NCBI GenBank assembly: GCA_907164885.2
Contig: OU015497.1
Coordinates: 68,331,214 to 68,395,213 of the forward strand
Direction: 5' to 3'
DNA length: 64,000 bases
Origin: Dolomedes plantarius
Lineage: Eukaryota > Arthropoda > Arachnida > Araneae > Dolomedidae
Positions 52,483-64,000 of this stretch are shown piece by piece (within the stretch, counting starts at the first letter, position 1; every line of letters begins with the position of its first letter). The notes beneath the pieces were generated by a model. That model did no database searches. It worked only from the letters and a program-made list of their open reading frames with translations, and was not told the origin of the DNA. The translations under genes were made by a program, and so were the position numbers.

Positions 52483-54661
52483 CATAATTATAATTCAAAA
52501 TTATAATGAAATTTCTAAACTCCTTGTGAGATTTTACAACTGCCAAGGTACTGTACATGTCACTATACTTCGTACCTAGTGAATATCCAGCCATTGGATT
52601 AAACCAAAACGAAAATCTAATCTAAACTATTTCACTTCGTTTAAAATTATCCCTTATAAAATAGTTTAATTTACAAACATGTCTCGGCAGGCAATAGCGT
52701 AAAAGACTCTACTGGCTTTAACTGCTTTCCTGCCGTCTTTGTCTGGCACTCCTTTATATGCACAGTTAACCACTTACCATAATTCCCTATTTAAGGATGT
52801 AAAGTGTTAAATCTATATCCCCCGGAGAATAAATGGTTATTAATTCTCTTTAATGTACGATCATATTTATTTGTTATATGTTTATTTCACTATCTTTAAT
52901 AACTGAACCAGAAAAGAACGTAAGATTTGGAGATAGTTTCTACTGCTGTAAGTGCCAAATTTCTTAAAATAAATTAATAAACAGTGTTATGAGTCTTAAC
53001 ACATTTCACTTTTAAATGATCAATTAATACATCTTGATTTATTCATTAATAAGTTTAAAAGTTTTAATAAACACTTTAGATATGGTACATTAGACCATTT
53101 GAAATATTTAGTCTAAGAAGCTTTATGTTGGGGGAATTTCAATCTTATGTTAATTTGTAAATGATATGTCCTTAGTTACTTTGCGTAGCCATTTTCTTTT
53201 ATAAGCAATGTTCTTGAAGGTATTAATATAAAAAAAGTTCATGCATACAATTAACGTAAGTGGCGTAAAGAAATTTAAGTAATGGTTTAAGTAAATATTT
53301 AACGACGGTAAATTATTTTTCGTTTTTCATTTTTATAATTGAAAACATTCTCTGCGATTATTAAATTAATAGCACATATAGATCTAATATGCTTACCGTT
53401 TTATTATTTACAAGGAATTGCCTTTAGAAGCTAATTTAAAGATTGAGGTTAAAGTTCTATAACCCCCATTAAAACGTAAACATAACAAAAGTTGTTTAAA
53501 CGGTAGCATAAATAATCACTCTGGGTTAATTAAAAACTTTTTAAAATTTTCTAACATGCTTTATTAATTATTGTTTTACGTCACAATTCTCAACAACTTT
53601 TTAACAGAGCCTTCGAGATTTCTAACCTGAAAGAATAAAAGAGCTACATTTACACTTAAATTGAATTTTGGTAACTATAATTTAGGCATTTAAATAGTAT
53701 ATCAGCTGAATAAGTTTGAAGTAAGCTAATGACATGTTCATTGATTCTCCTTGATTTCCGTTTAATTGCAATATGTTAACTTAATGAATGTGCGTATGCT
53801 ACTTATTTTTGAATGATAGGTCTATAAGTAACTTATTATAAGTCATATTAACGATTCAGTTCATCAGTTTTAGAAACCGTTGATTCATGCCTCCCTCTCA
53901 ACTGTTTTAATATATACCATATAATGAATGCCTGATCGACGTTTTCTTAAAACTGAAATCATATTTAAGTCTGAATTGCCTAGCTATTAAAAGAGTCTTT
54001 GACTTTTTTTTGTCATAGTTTAGTCTCTCAAAAATTTCAGCATATTGTCAAGAAGGTATCTCTTTCCCTATCCCAATTCACAAACAAATCATATGCTAGT
54101 TCTTTCCCTTTTACCTGCCACTGCATTTTGAATTATAATAAATCTTTTCTAGTTCAATTGTTACATTTTAAAAAATTTAAAAACTTTGTTTCCTACTCAT
54201 AAAGATTAGAAAACCCCAACGTCCTATGAGGATTTTTTTCACATAATTTGTAGTTATTATAATTTTCTTATATTTGAAAAAGTAAACGCACTCATAGTAC
54301 TAGCAGTTCAGAACAGTTAGTTTATGTTAAGAATAAAAAAAATCTCAAAAGCAGATCTAGCTGTGTTACTATGGAACAATAGCAAGAATTCTATATTTTT
54401 AACGCCTACTTTATTTAACAATATCCAATTTTAATATGTATACTTGAAAAAGTTTGTTACTCTTATGATACTTTAAATTTTCTCATTAACTTATCCATGT
54501 CATCTTTTTTTTTTTTTGTAAAATATTTGCTCATGAAATCTTCTTCTTGGCGTTTAATTTTTTAATTGATTTTTGCTTAATTTTTTTTTAAATTTCCCAT
54601 GGCAAATAATAGGACAGACGTTTTATAAACAGAAAAAAACTCTTGACGTGAATTTATAACG
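52480..54661. other. AT-rich DNA without a supported gene
   Basis: No long frame, repeat partner or element end was recognised. Confidence 0.5.
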
Positions 54662-55247
54662 TGAAAAGTCAATATCTCAGAGTTCCAATACTTCTCCACT
54701 TCAGAAGGTCCACGCAGCGCCGGGCACCTCCCGATGTGGGTCTTGTCCATTTCTTCCTTTAATCCGCAAAGTGGGTAATTTGAGCTGGTACGAATACCAG
54801 CACATTAGAAATGGCTCGCGAAGCAATCGTGACCAATTTCGAGCCTAAATTTGGCCGCTGCTTTATCAAGTGGTTTGTCTGCTATTTCCCTTTCCAAGAT
54901 ATCTCTCCATCTTATATTTGAGACATGTGTCATAAGTTTTTCTCTCCATTTTTGTTTCAAAAATTTACTAGTCTATAGTTTTGCAGAATGGACGGAACAA
55001 ATGGTAAATAATTTTTTAACTATTTCAGTTCTTTTTTTTTGAAAGTTTGTCAGCCTGTTCGTTTCCATAAAGGCCACAATGTCCGGGGATCCATTGTAAG
55101 ACAATTTATTTATCCCCCAGTCTCAGTTTTTCCAAGCAAATTTGGCACTCGAGGATTTCCTCGGAAATTGGACAAGCCCCTGGTCCAATAGCCTGTATTG
55201 CTGCCCTTGATTCCGAGAAAATAACCACTCTGTCGAAGCAGAAATTC
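54662..55247 (-). pseudogene. LINE ORF2 3' fragment: RNase H and C-terminal zinc motif
   Basis: On the minus strand, FDRVVIFSESRAAIQAI (about 55235) is RNase H-like, with Glu where the catalytic Asp is usual. WIPGHCGLYGNEQADKL (about 55090) is the conserved His/Asp end of the same domain. After a stop at 55106-55108 and a frame break near 55025, DKAAAKFRLEIGHDCFASH and then a C-x-H-x-C motif ending CPALRG (about 54710) match the C-terminal region of arthropod I/R1/Jockey-type LINEs. The fragment is old and inactive; neither 3' tail nor target duplication is visible. Confidence 0.75.
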
Positions 55248-55445
55248 GGGGTTTTAATCTGTACTTAATTATTTTATATACGAATTTTGTCTTTTCGATT
55301 TTATTTTGTGTCCTGCTTCAGCCCCCTCCCCTCCCTCTAATTGTTGATTTGTCCTGTTAAGTTGTATATTCTTTTTAAAAAGGGTTCTGGGGTCAGATTC
55401 TTTGAAATACTCATTTTTTTTCTTCCCATATATAAGCCTTTAGAT

Positions 55446-56069
55446 CAGTGATTCCTCACGGGTGTACCATGGCACTTTCAGGTGCCGCGAGATTTTTTTA
55501 GAGATAAATAAAAAATATTAGCGTGGACCCTCTTCCATAACTATTGAGTCGATACCAAACATTCTTTATCTTAGAGTTATTGATATTGTAGTCCTCAAGT
55601 ATAATACTAAATTCCACGGCTGAATTCCACGGCTATTTTTGAAGCTGTATTAATATATTTTAGGTTGGTTCTTGGTACTTATATCGTTCAATGAATAAAC
55701 ACAATCAACAGTGGAGTTAGTATTTATTTGAACTTAAATTTAACATGCTCCTGATATAAATTCCGCTATGATTTAATGATTAAAATATTGAAAAAATACT
55801 AAAATTCTAACAAGGGTGTGCCAGGTGATGTCCGAATGGCTAGGTCGCTGGCATTCGGTTCATATCCTGTGGGTTCGAGATCCACTGTTGGTATGGATGT
55901 TTGTAGCCAATCGGAATCGGTTTTAAACTGTATGTCCCGGTATAATTATCCCTCGTGTAACAAAAAGTTGACCGTAGCGTTCCAAACTCAACCGATCTAA
56001 CAAGGATGACCGGATTATCTAATCTCATACCAAAGGGTTCCGCAATCGTAAAAAGTTTGGAAATCCCTA
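55446..56069. mobile_element. hAT-type nonautonomous element, host of a nested SINE
   Basis: The ends CAGTGATTCC and GGAAATCCCTA are imperfectly inverted, and the left end continues GGTGTACCATGGCAC, typical of hAT elements. Eight-base flanks CTTTAGAT (55438-55445) and CTTTATAT (56070-56077) fit the hAT target duplication with one mismatch. No transposase is present. Confidence 0.65.
55816..55995 (+). mobile_element. tRNA-derived SINE inside the hAT element
   Basis: TCTAACAAGG is repeated exactly on both sides (55806-55815 and 55996-56005). The head has an A-box-like GGCTAGGTCGCTGG and a B box GGTTCGAGATCC. The 180-bp body has no A-rich tail. The short frames over it are chance. Confidence 0.7.
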
Positions 56070-56133
56070 CTTTATATTCGTTGTTACGCTGACGTTCGTA
56101 GTTTGCTTAAAACGTATGATTTTTTTATGTAAT

Positions 56134-56879
56134 TTAAGGTGACTGCCTACGTTTGGAGTCAATTTAAAAAAATAATAATTTTTTAAAGGATTTTTTTGTG
56201 TTTTATGGTAAAATAGCACTTAAAAATGAAAAAAAAGGAACCAAAAACTTACCTGTGAATAGCATACTATTTTAATAAATTAGTCAATTTCAAGTAATTT
56301 TTAATGAAATTTAGCTAAAACGCCTATCACTCTCCACAAAAGTCTAATGATACTATTTTAATTTTCTTCTCATACATGATACATATGGCATTTATCTTCA
56401 AAATGATCTACAATCTAAGAGAAATTTTAAAATGCAAAAATAATACCCACAATTTTATGTTCCAATATGAAAATTTTTCCCGATTCGTCATTCCTTTCCT
56501 TATAAAAACAGCCCCAAATAAAAAACTATTTATTATACACCAATTATTGTGTGTCATTTCATTAACAATAGCATCTAAAACATTTCCTGAAAAATTTATC
56601 AAATTATATTCATTATTATGTGAGCTATCCTGATAACTGTAGAGATTTGTGCTAAAGAAACATAATTCTGAGAAAAACGCATTTAAAGTTGCGTGTCACT
56701 TAAATTTTGCAGCAGTTTTTTTTTTTTAAATAGCTATAACTCTGCTTCTAATTGATGTAGAATGAAATCAAAAATAGTTTTGAAAAGAGAAAAGATTGCA
56801 TTACATGATTCTTGAAAAAAATGAAATTGACCAAAATACAGTCAAAAAAAGACATTTTCAACGTAAGAAGTCACCTTAA
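56134..56879. mobile_element. TTAA-flanked nonautonomous element, copy D
   Basis: TTAA at 56134-56137 and 56876-56879. The inverted ends are GGTGACTGCCTACGTT and AACGTAAGAAGTCACC (two mismatches in 16). The body is noncoding; the frame at 56376-56633 is chance. Related truncated sequence lies at 35.6-36.2 kb. Confidence 0.75.
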
Positions 56880-57721
56880 AGTTAATCACATTTTCTATCT
56901 GTGCCTAGAAATGACCGCTGCTGATCCTATGTAGTCCCAAAGGACCTATCAGCCAGATCCTTATTCTTCGTTTTGCATTTTATTGAGGATAGGATTTTAC
57001 ATTGCTGTTATTTACGAATTCCCTGTTACCAATATTATCCAAGGCTATAAGTAAATATAAAAGAAAAGCATACATTTACATTTCGTTTCTACTGCCATAC
57101 TATATTTGCACATATTTTTCGATTTACTATACGAGCATAGAAACATGAAGGCCCCTCACGAAAAATTCATTGAGAAGGAAACGCCACAAACAACTTTAGG
57201 CCCTCGTTATGGTAATGCAGAACACACAATATTTCAACGTCGTATTCTGAATTTATATGTTAGTCCTCCAGCAAGGAAATATTAAAGTCAGAAAATGTAA
57301 ATTTCCCTGTATTATAAATGGATGGAATTGGAAACGCTCCTCGAAAATGTTTACTTTAATAACTACAGTATGCCACTGAATAGAGAGTCCTACAAAGACG
57401 GAACACAATTTCTGTTTTCCCATTCGTGCAATTTCTTTATTCAGCTCTTTAGAAGAGAATAATCTAGATTTATGAATGAAATCTTTATATAAGTTCGGAG
57501 AAAATTCCAGTCGCAATTTCTAAATCCCGTTCCGTTCGGCCTTTGTAATTAGTCCATAATACATACGTAGGTAAAGTTATTCTTTGTGCCTCGCAACCAT
57601 TTTGTCATAAAATTATTAGCAATGTTTTGTACCTATAAATAAACTATAATTGATTATTTCCCTAACATATTAACTTCGTATACAGTTTAGAAAATTTACT
57701 CGTTATGTATCAATTTACATC
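56880..57721. other. Noncoding DNA without recognised features
   Basis: The minus-strand frame at 57253-57516 has no family motif. Confidence 0.45.
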
Positions 57722-58045
57722 ATATACTGCGGACTATTTTAAGCAAAACAATTTAGTATATATTAATGATGCTTATGTATGCTGTTTTGTAGGCGTGTTC
57801 CATTATTTACTTATTGATAGAAAGTCATAGTGTTTAGGAAATTAGTATTTGTAGTATGTAATTTTTATAGACATATTTGCGTAATATACTGCGAATTATT
57901 TTAACTAAAACAATTTAGTATATATTAATTATGTTTATGTATGCAGTTTTGTATGCGTGTGCTGTTACTTCCTTATTGATAGAAAGTTATAGTGTTAAGG
58001 AAATTATTATTTGCAGTATGTAATTTTTATAGACATATTTACAAT
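57722..58045. repeat. Tandem duplication, period 162 bp
   Basis: ATATACTGCG, ACAATTTAGTATATATTAAT and TTATTGATAGAAAGT recur 162 bases apart, with about one difference per ten bases. Confidence 0.85.
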
Positions 58046-58692
58046 TGTGAATATTTTCCCTTCAGTGTATCCTTCCCTTTCAAGAAATTAAAATATTAAA
58101 TATTGTACTTAGACGTATAAACCATTCAAAATACTATTACAAATTTAAACAATAGGTATTGTGGCACGGACATGAATTTGACTTCGCTAAACTATACATA
58201 CTTTTCCAAACTGTAATCAGTGTAATATTGTATGAAACGACGCGAGAAAATTAAATATATTCAAAATACGACATTCGCCTTTTTAAAGCTCTATATTTTC
58301 TATTGAATTCAGAATATAATAAATCATTTTTAGAGAGGTGCATTAAAATTCCTACTTTCTTAAAACATCGTTTTTTAAAATTGTTTTCAGCACGAACTGT
58401 TTAATTATGTATTTTGTATGCTCTACTATTTTAAGGAATAAAAGAGTCCTCGAAACATCTTGATGAACCCACTTCCAATATTCAGCGTTTTATTCAATAT
58501 TATTCAATTGCTGCTCTTAAAAAAATGTTTTCGACAACTTTTGGGAGTTGATTTCAAGGTAAAATGTAACAGTCTTTGAGCTGCACAATGCACTGTGTGT
58601 ATTTAATTTGGTGTAAGCAATAGTTGAGGACATTTTTAATAGTTACTCTGCGGTTTGCAGGAATTCATATAAAACCTTCGACATAATTTAGT
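58046..58692. other. AT-rich DNA without recognised features
   Basis: Nothing was seen up to the LINE target duplication. Confidence 0.5.
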
Positions 58693-58703
58693 ACAAATTG
58701 CGT

Positions 58704-59122
58704 GGTGTACTTATTTATACGGATGGTAGCAGGAATGATAGGTCTTGTTCCGGTAGTGGTGTCTTTATTAAGTCTCAAAACGGATCCAATGAAGTTTCAA
58801 ATAGAAATCCTGACGACTGTTACGTCTTTCGCAGCAAATTGATTGCAATTAATGCGGGTCTTGACGCGGTCCTTTCGCTCTCTGAGGCTGAAGAAATCTG
58901 GATTCTGTCTGACAGCCGGAGTGCCATCCAGCATCTTTCTAACTGGCACAGTGTCCGTGATAATACGGGAGTAGCTATTTTGGACAATCTGAAGCGGCTC
59001 TCCTCATCTCGTGAGATTTTCTTACAGTGGATCTCTTCCCATGTAGACCTTGCCGGTAATGTGTTTGCTGATACCCTCGCAAAAAGAGGTGCTGACGAGT
59101 CTGTGGATAGGCCGGTGCTCTG
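58704..59122 (+). pseudogene. LINE ORF2 C-terminus: RNase H domain
   Basis: The RNase H domain would remove RNA from the RNA-DNA hybrid during LINE insertion. The first Asp is in LIYTDGSRN near 58716, the third acidic position in WILSDSRSAIQHL near 58902, and the end motif WISSHVDLAGNVFADTLAK near 59028 carries His and Asp. The second acidic residue, usually Glu in FRSEL, is Lys here (FRSKL), so the domain would be inactive. The frame is open to TGA 59120-59122 with about 140 codons. The rest of ORF2 is lost by 5' truncation. Confidence 0.85.
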
Positions 59123-59500
59123 ACATATACTGAACTGTATTCTAAACATAACTGTACGATCTGCATTGGCCTCCCCCCCCCTCCCGTGAACCATTGGTAC
59201 CAGGGTAATCGCCCCGGTGGTTGTCAGTTCCTCCGCTGCAGCAGATAGAAGCAAACTACAATAACCCGCTTTCGTAGTGGCCACATCAGAACATTGACTT
59301 ATACCAACAAGGAGAAAATCTTTCCAAGTGTTCCAAACGCCAATCCATTCCGGATCATATCCTAGTATGCTTGGGACTTGAAAAGGAAGATCTTCTGGAG
59401 CGGCCATTGTTGGTCATTGACTTCTTGAGAGTTTGCGGTATCATGGACCTAATCTAGCTCTGCTGGGTGACAGGGATCAGCAACAACAACAAACAACAAC
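58704..59500 (+). mobile_element. 5'-truncated LINE with 11-bp target duplication
   Basis: ACAAATTGCGT is repeated exactly at 58693-58703 and 59501-59511. The insert starts inside an RNase H domain, has a 380-bp 3' UTR and ends with a (CAA)n-type tail (AGCAACAACAACAA). This is a standard truncated target-primed insertion; RNase H and the tail suggest the I superfamily. Confidence 0.88.
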
Positions 59501-59553
59501 ACAAATTGCGTTAAAAAGTGCACATAGAATGACATCAGAATGTTTTATCTAAA

Positions 59554-61566
<2,013 letters not shown>

Positions 61567-62176
61567 TTAAGGGGACGGTGGACGTTAGATTTTAGTTTTT
61601 TTACTTGTCATCATAGAAATGCGAAATCTCGTTCATATATGCATTTCACTATAAATATATAGAATATCTTAAAAGAAATTTCCAATCTCTATACAATTTT
61701 AAGATTTTTAAAAAATTTAAAATTTATAACCAAAATTTTAAAATGCTCCTTGCGAAATAAATTTTGAGATATTTCCTCTATTTTGTATTTTAATTACTTA
61801 AAACTGTATAACAAACAAATCTGTGCATCAGTTATTTAATCCCTTGAGTAGTTAAAGTTTGAGAAAAAATTTTCTCAATTCCATCCCGATTTTCATCAAA
61901 ATTTTGCCTTTTAATACGTTATAAATCGAATTTAATTACCTTAATGAAGTCGAATTGTAAAATGCATGCCTATTTTTTTGTAAACAGTATCGGGATTCTT
62001 CCTTATCAATTTCATGAATTTTGAACAATAATTAAGTAGCATTGAACATTTAAAAATTCTAAAAACCTTGAAAAATTTGTTTTGAGAAAAACGGATTTAA
62101 AGTTTATTACTACACTTACTCTTTATAAATTACTTCGTAGAAGCTTCATAAATGATTTTTGACTTGAAAACTACAG

Positions 62177-62268
<92 letters not shown>

Positions 62269-62346
62269 TTATTTATTTCTTTACAATAACGCAATCATTA
62301 TTGCAATGACAAGATTTGCTCACATAAAGGTCCACCGTCCCCTTAA
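61567..62346 (+). mobile_element. TTAA-flanked nonautonomous element, copy B (short form)
   Basis: TTAA at 61567-61570 and 62343-62346. The inverted ends GGGGACGGTGGAC and GTCCACCGTCCCC are exact over 13 bases. It contains a (TA)n tract at 62179-62264. It matches copy A in reverse along almost its whole length. Confidence 0.85.
62179..62279. repeat. (TA)n(TTTA)n microsatellite in element B
   Basis: TA to 62264, then TTTA units. Confidence 0.93.
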
Positions 62347-62691
62347 TTGTATTCAAAACTTCTTTTCTTATCCAAATTGAGGACGATAGATGCCACACGT
62401 AGCTAAAAAAGTGTTTGCTGAAATAGTAGAAAGATATGTGAAATCAATAAGTTAGGAGATTTTATGCCATAACCTTCGAGTCTATTTAGTTGTGCCGTTT
62501 GCCTTTCTACAAACTTATTTAGTGCAATCTCATTATTCACCGTATTTAATCATTTGTCATGGATCAGATATTTGTGATATGGTTATAAAATTTATGATTA
62601 GACCTCCATACAAGATAAGGTCCTGTTTTGTTACTTCTTGTACCTATATTCTCCATAATAGATGAAATACCCTTATAATATTATTTAGGAA
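62347..62691. other. Noncoding DNA
   Basis: A short spacer between element B and the mariner-type relic; nothing was seen. Confidence 0.5.
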
Positions 62692-62840
62692 TACAGGGTA
62701 AGTCAAAATAAATGCCTCAATTTCATAGGTGTACTACTCAAAATGTAGTCAATGTATTCATTCAAAATATACATACATAAAAAAGTAATATACAAAAGTG
62801 ACGAAAAGTACGTAGTTTGTAATGTTATGTTCGCCAATAG

Positions 62841-63745
62841 ATGGCCGTAAGCCCAATCGTTTTTGTGAAGAGAAAACAGACAGATGTTGTCATACGCGTT
62901 GGTAAAATAGTGACGGAACAGCAAACAGCGTTTTGTGTGCTTGAGTTTCATGTTAGCAAGTTTATTGTGACTGTTCAGTGCAAGTTCCGGACAAAATACG
63001 GACAGACAGCGCCGGATCGTAAGGCAATCCGACGTTGGTATTCAAAATTTGAAGAGGCAGGCATCGATGCAGATATGCTGCACAAAGTTTGGCAAGAATT
63101 ACATTTCAGATTTGATATTTGCCGTATAACAAAAGGAGCACATATATCGGGTGGGCAAAAAGTACGTATAAACTTTAAAAATTCATAAAACACGGAAAAA
63201 TAACCAAAATTTAAAAAAAAGGTTTGCAGGGTTAGCCTCGCTAGGTCACGGAATTTTTTTAAGATATGAAAAAAAAAACTAAAAACAAAACAGCCGACAG
63301 GTGGCTCTGGTACGAGCGAATTCTGTGGAAATATGCAAATGAGGACGGTTATAAGAACGTGCGCTCCTAATCCACAACCATTTCACGGTTGTTCCGCGAT
63401 CCGCCGAGAGGTGTCATGTATACATCCGGACCTGCTGCACTCTGCCGTTGCTGGATTTGTGACTAGCCTGCAATACCTTATACCCTGTGGTGGTGGTCAT
63501 GTGAAACACCTACTGCTGTAATAAACGATTTGGAAGCATTCTTTTCGTTATTTGCGTATCTTTTCTTTGACTTGTGTAAGTCGTGTCGGCTGTTTTTTTT
63601 AGTTTTTATTTTCTGTCTCAAAAAATCCCGTGACCTAGAAATGCTAACCATGCAAACCTTTTTTTTAAATTTTGGTTATTTTTCCGGTTTTATGAATTTT
63701 TAAAGTTTATACGGACTTTTTGCCCACCCGGTAGAACATTTGTGA
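62841..63745 (+). pseudogene. Transposase remnant (DUF4817-type N-terminus joined to C-terminus)
   Basis: The frame begins with low-value sequence. From about 62910 it reads VTEQQTAFCVLEFHVSK and KFRTKYGQTAPDRKAIRRW, the helix-turn-helix (DUF4817-like) start of a mariner-superfamily transposase, followed by WYSKFEEAG. It then jumps to a C-terminal motif (WQELHFRFDICRITKGAHI), so the catalytic DDE core is deleted. A 585-bp MITE plus its TA duplication splits the last codons; after it, Glu-His-Leu and TGA (63743-63745) complete the usual C-terminus. It cannot catalyse transposition. Confidence 0.75.
63147..63731. mobile_element. Nested MITE with about 115-bp TIRs
   Basis: The ends TCGGGTGGGCAAAAAGT and ACTTTTTGCCCACCCGG lie between TA at 63145-63146 and 63732-63733. 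The arms align for about 115 bases including CGTATAAACTTTAAAAATTC. The centre has normal GC but no supported gene. Confidence 0.85.
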
Positions 63746-63871
63746 GGAGTACTTTCGAAACTTTTGTATATTCCCTCTGCATGTATGTATGTATATTTTG
63801 AATGAATTCATTGATTACATTTTTCGTAGTAAACCTATGAAATTGGGGCATTCAGTTTGACTTACCCTGTA

Positions 63872-64000
63872 TTTTAAGGAGTATGTAAGAAAGATTGCTA
63901 AATGAATAATTTCATAATTAACAAATAAAGCTACTGTAAGTAGGAGGACTATAAATACTGGAAGTTATAAATACTGGAAGTCCAAATTCAATGTGAATTG
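63872..64000. other. Window end, nothing recognised
   Basis: AT-rich. TATAAATACTGGAAGT occurs twice in tandem near 63951. Confidence 0.5.

Larger units (their letters stand above)
62694..63869 (+). mobile_element. Mariner-type element with about 120-bp TIRs, internally deleted
   Basis: The ends CAGGGTAAGTCAAA and TTTGACTTACCCTG are flanked by TA (62692-62693 and 63870-63871). The arms stay alignable for about 120 bases, for example TTCATTCAAAATATACATAC and its complement. The interior keeps both ends of a transposase gene and a nested MITE. Confidence 0.85.

Noticed and set aside
55816..55890. Functional tRNA gene
   Set aside because: A and B boxes are present, but the B box has an extra base, the acceptor stem does not close, and target duplications show it is a SINE.
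57253..57516. 87-codon minus frame as a host exon
   Set aside because: No recognisable motif and no convincing splice sites; left as unassigned.

Overview
The window reads as animal (very probably arthropod, plausibly spider or other arachnid) intergenic DNA. It is strongly AT-rich, full of long (TA)n microsatellites, has no operons or bacterial signals, and holds almost nothing but transposable elements in different states of decay. No host protein-coding gene could be supported. The taxonomic guess rests on recalled resemblance of the element families and should be tested by search.

Layout. 1-4836: 3' part of a Ty3/gypsy LTR retrotransposon whose gag and pol share one frame, broken by three stops. 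5.9-7.1 kb: a diverged ~300-bp tandem repeat ending at a 5'-truncated Tc1-like transposase (minus, 7.15-8.07 kb). 8.4-9.6 kb: a 219-bp tandem duplication, one copy carrying a 768-bp long-TIR MITE. 10.9-11.4 kb: an exact 247-bp tandem duplication. 12.15-13.46 and 15.79-16.50 kb: TTAA-flanked nonautonomous elements. 19.86-21.08 kb: a Tc1 element with both TIRs and a broken transposase. It touches a 220-bp (TA)n tract, which touches a complete 4.9-kb gypsy element (21301-26192; both LTRs, gag, broken pol).

27.5-34.8 kb, perhaps to 39.07 kb: a decayed autonomous Helitron on the minus strand. It has a CTAG terminus in (TA)n and a Rep/helicase gene of about 1,500 codons with HUH, double-tyrosine and helicase motifs, broken by stops and frameshifts. 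Upstream of the gene lies a maze of repeated 5'-end modules. 39-64 kb is mostly unrecognised AT-rich DNA dotted with three tRNA-derived SINEs with target-site duplications (one nested in a hAT-type element), a small TA-flanked MITE, a nonautonomous Helitron sharing the 3' end of the autonomous one, two LINE 3' fragments with RNase H domains, two further TTAA elements, and a transposase relic interrupted by a second MITE.

How the pieces relate. The elements form autonomous/nonautonomous pairs: Helitron at 27.5 kb with 48.4 kb, and LINE tail at 59.5 kb with SINE tail at 46.2 kb. They also nest: MITE in transposase relic, SINE in hAT, gypsy in microsatellite. Several insertions can be read to the base because an empty site, an interrupted reading frame or a target duplication survives. 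I found no cellular pathway, defence system or RNA operon.
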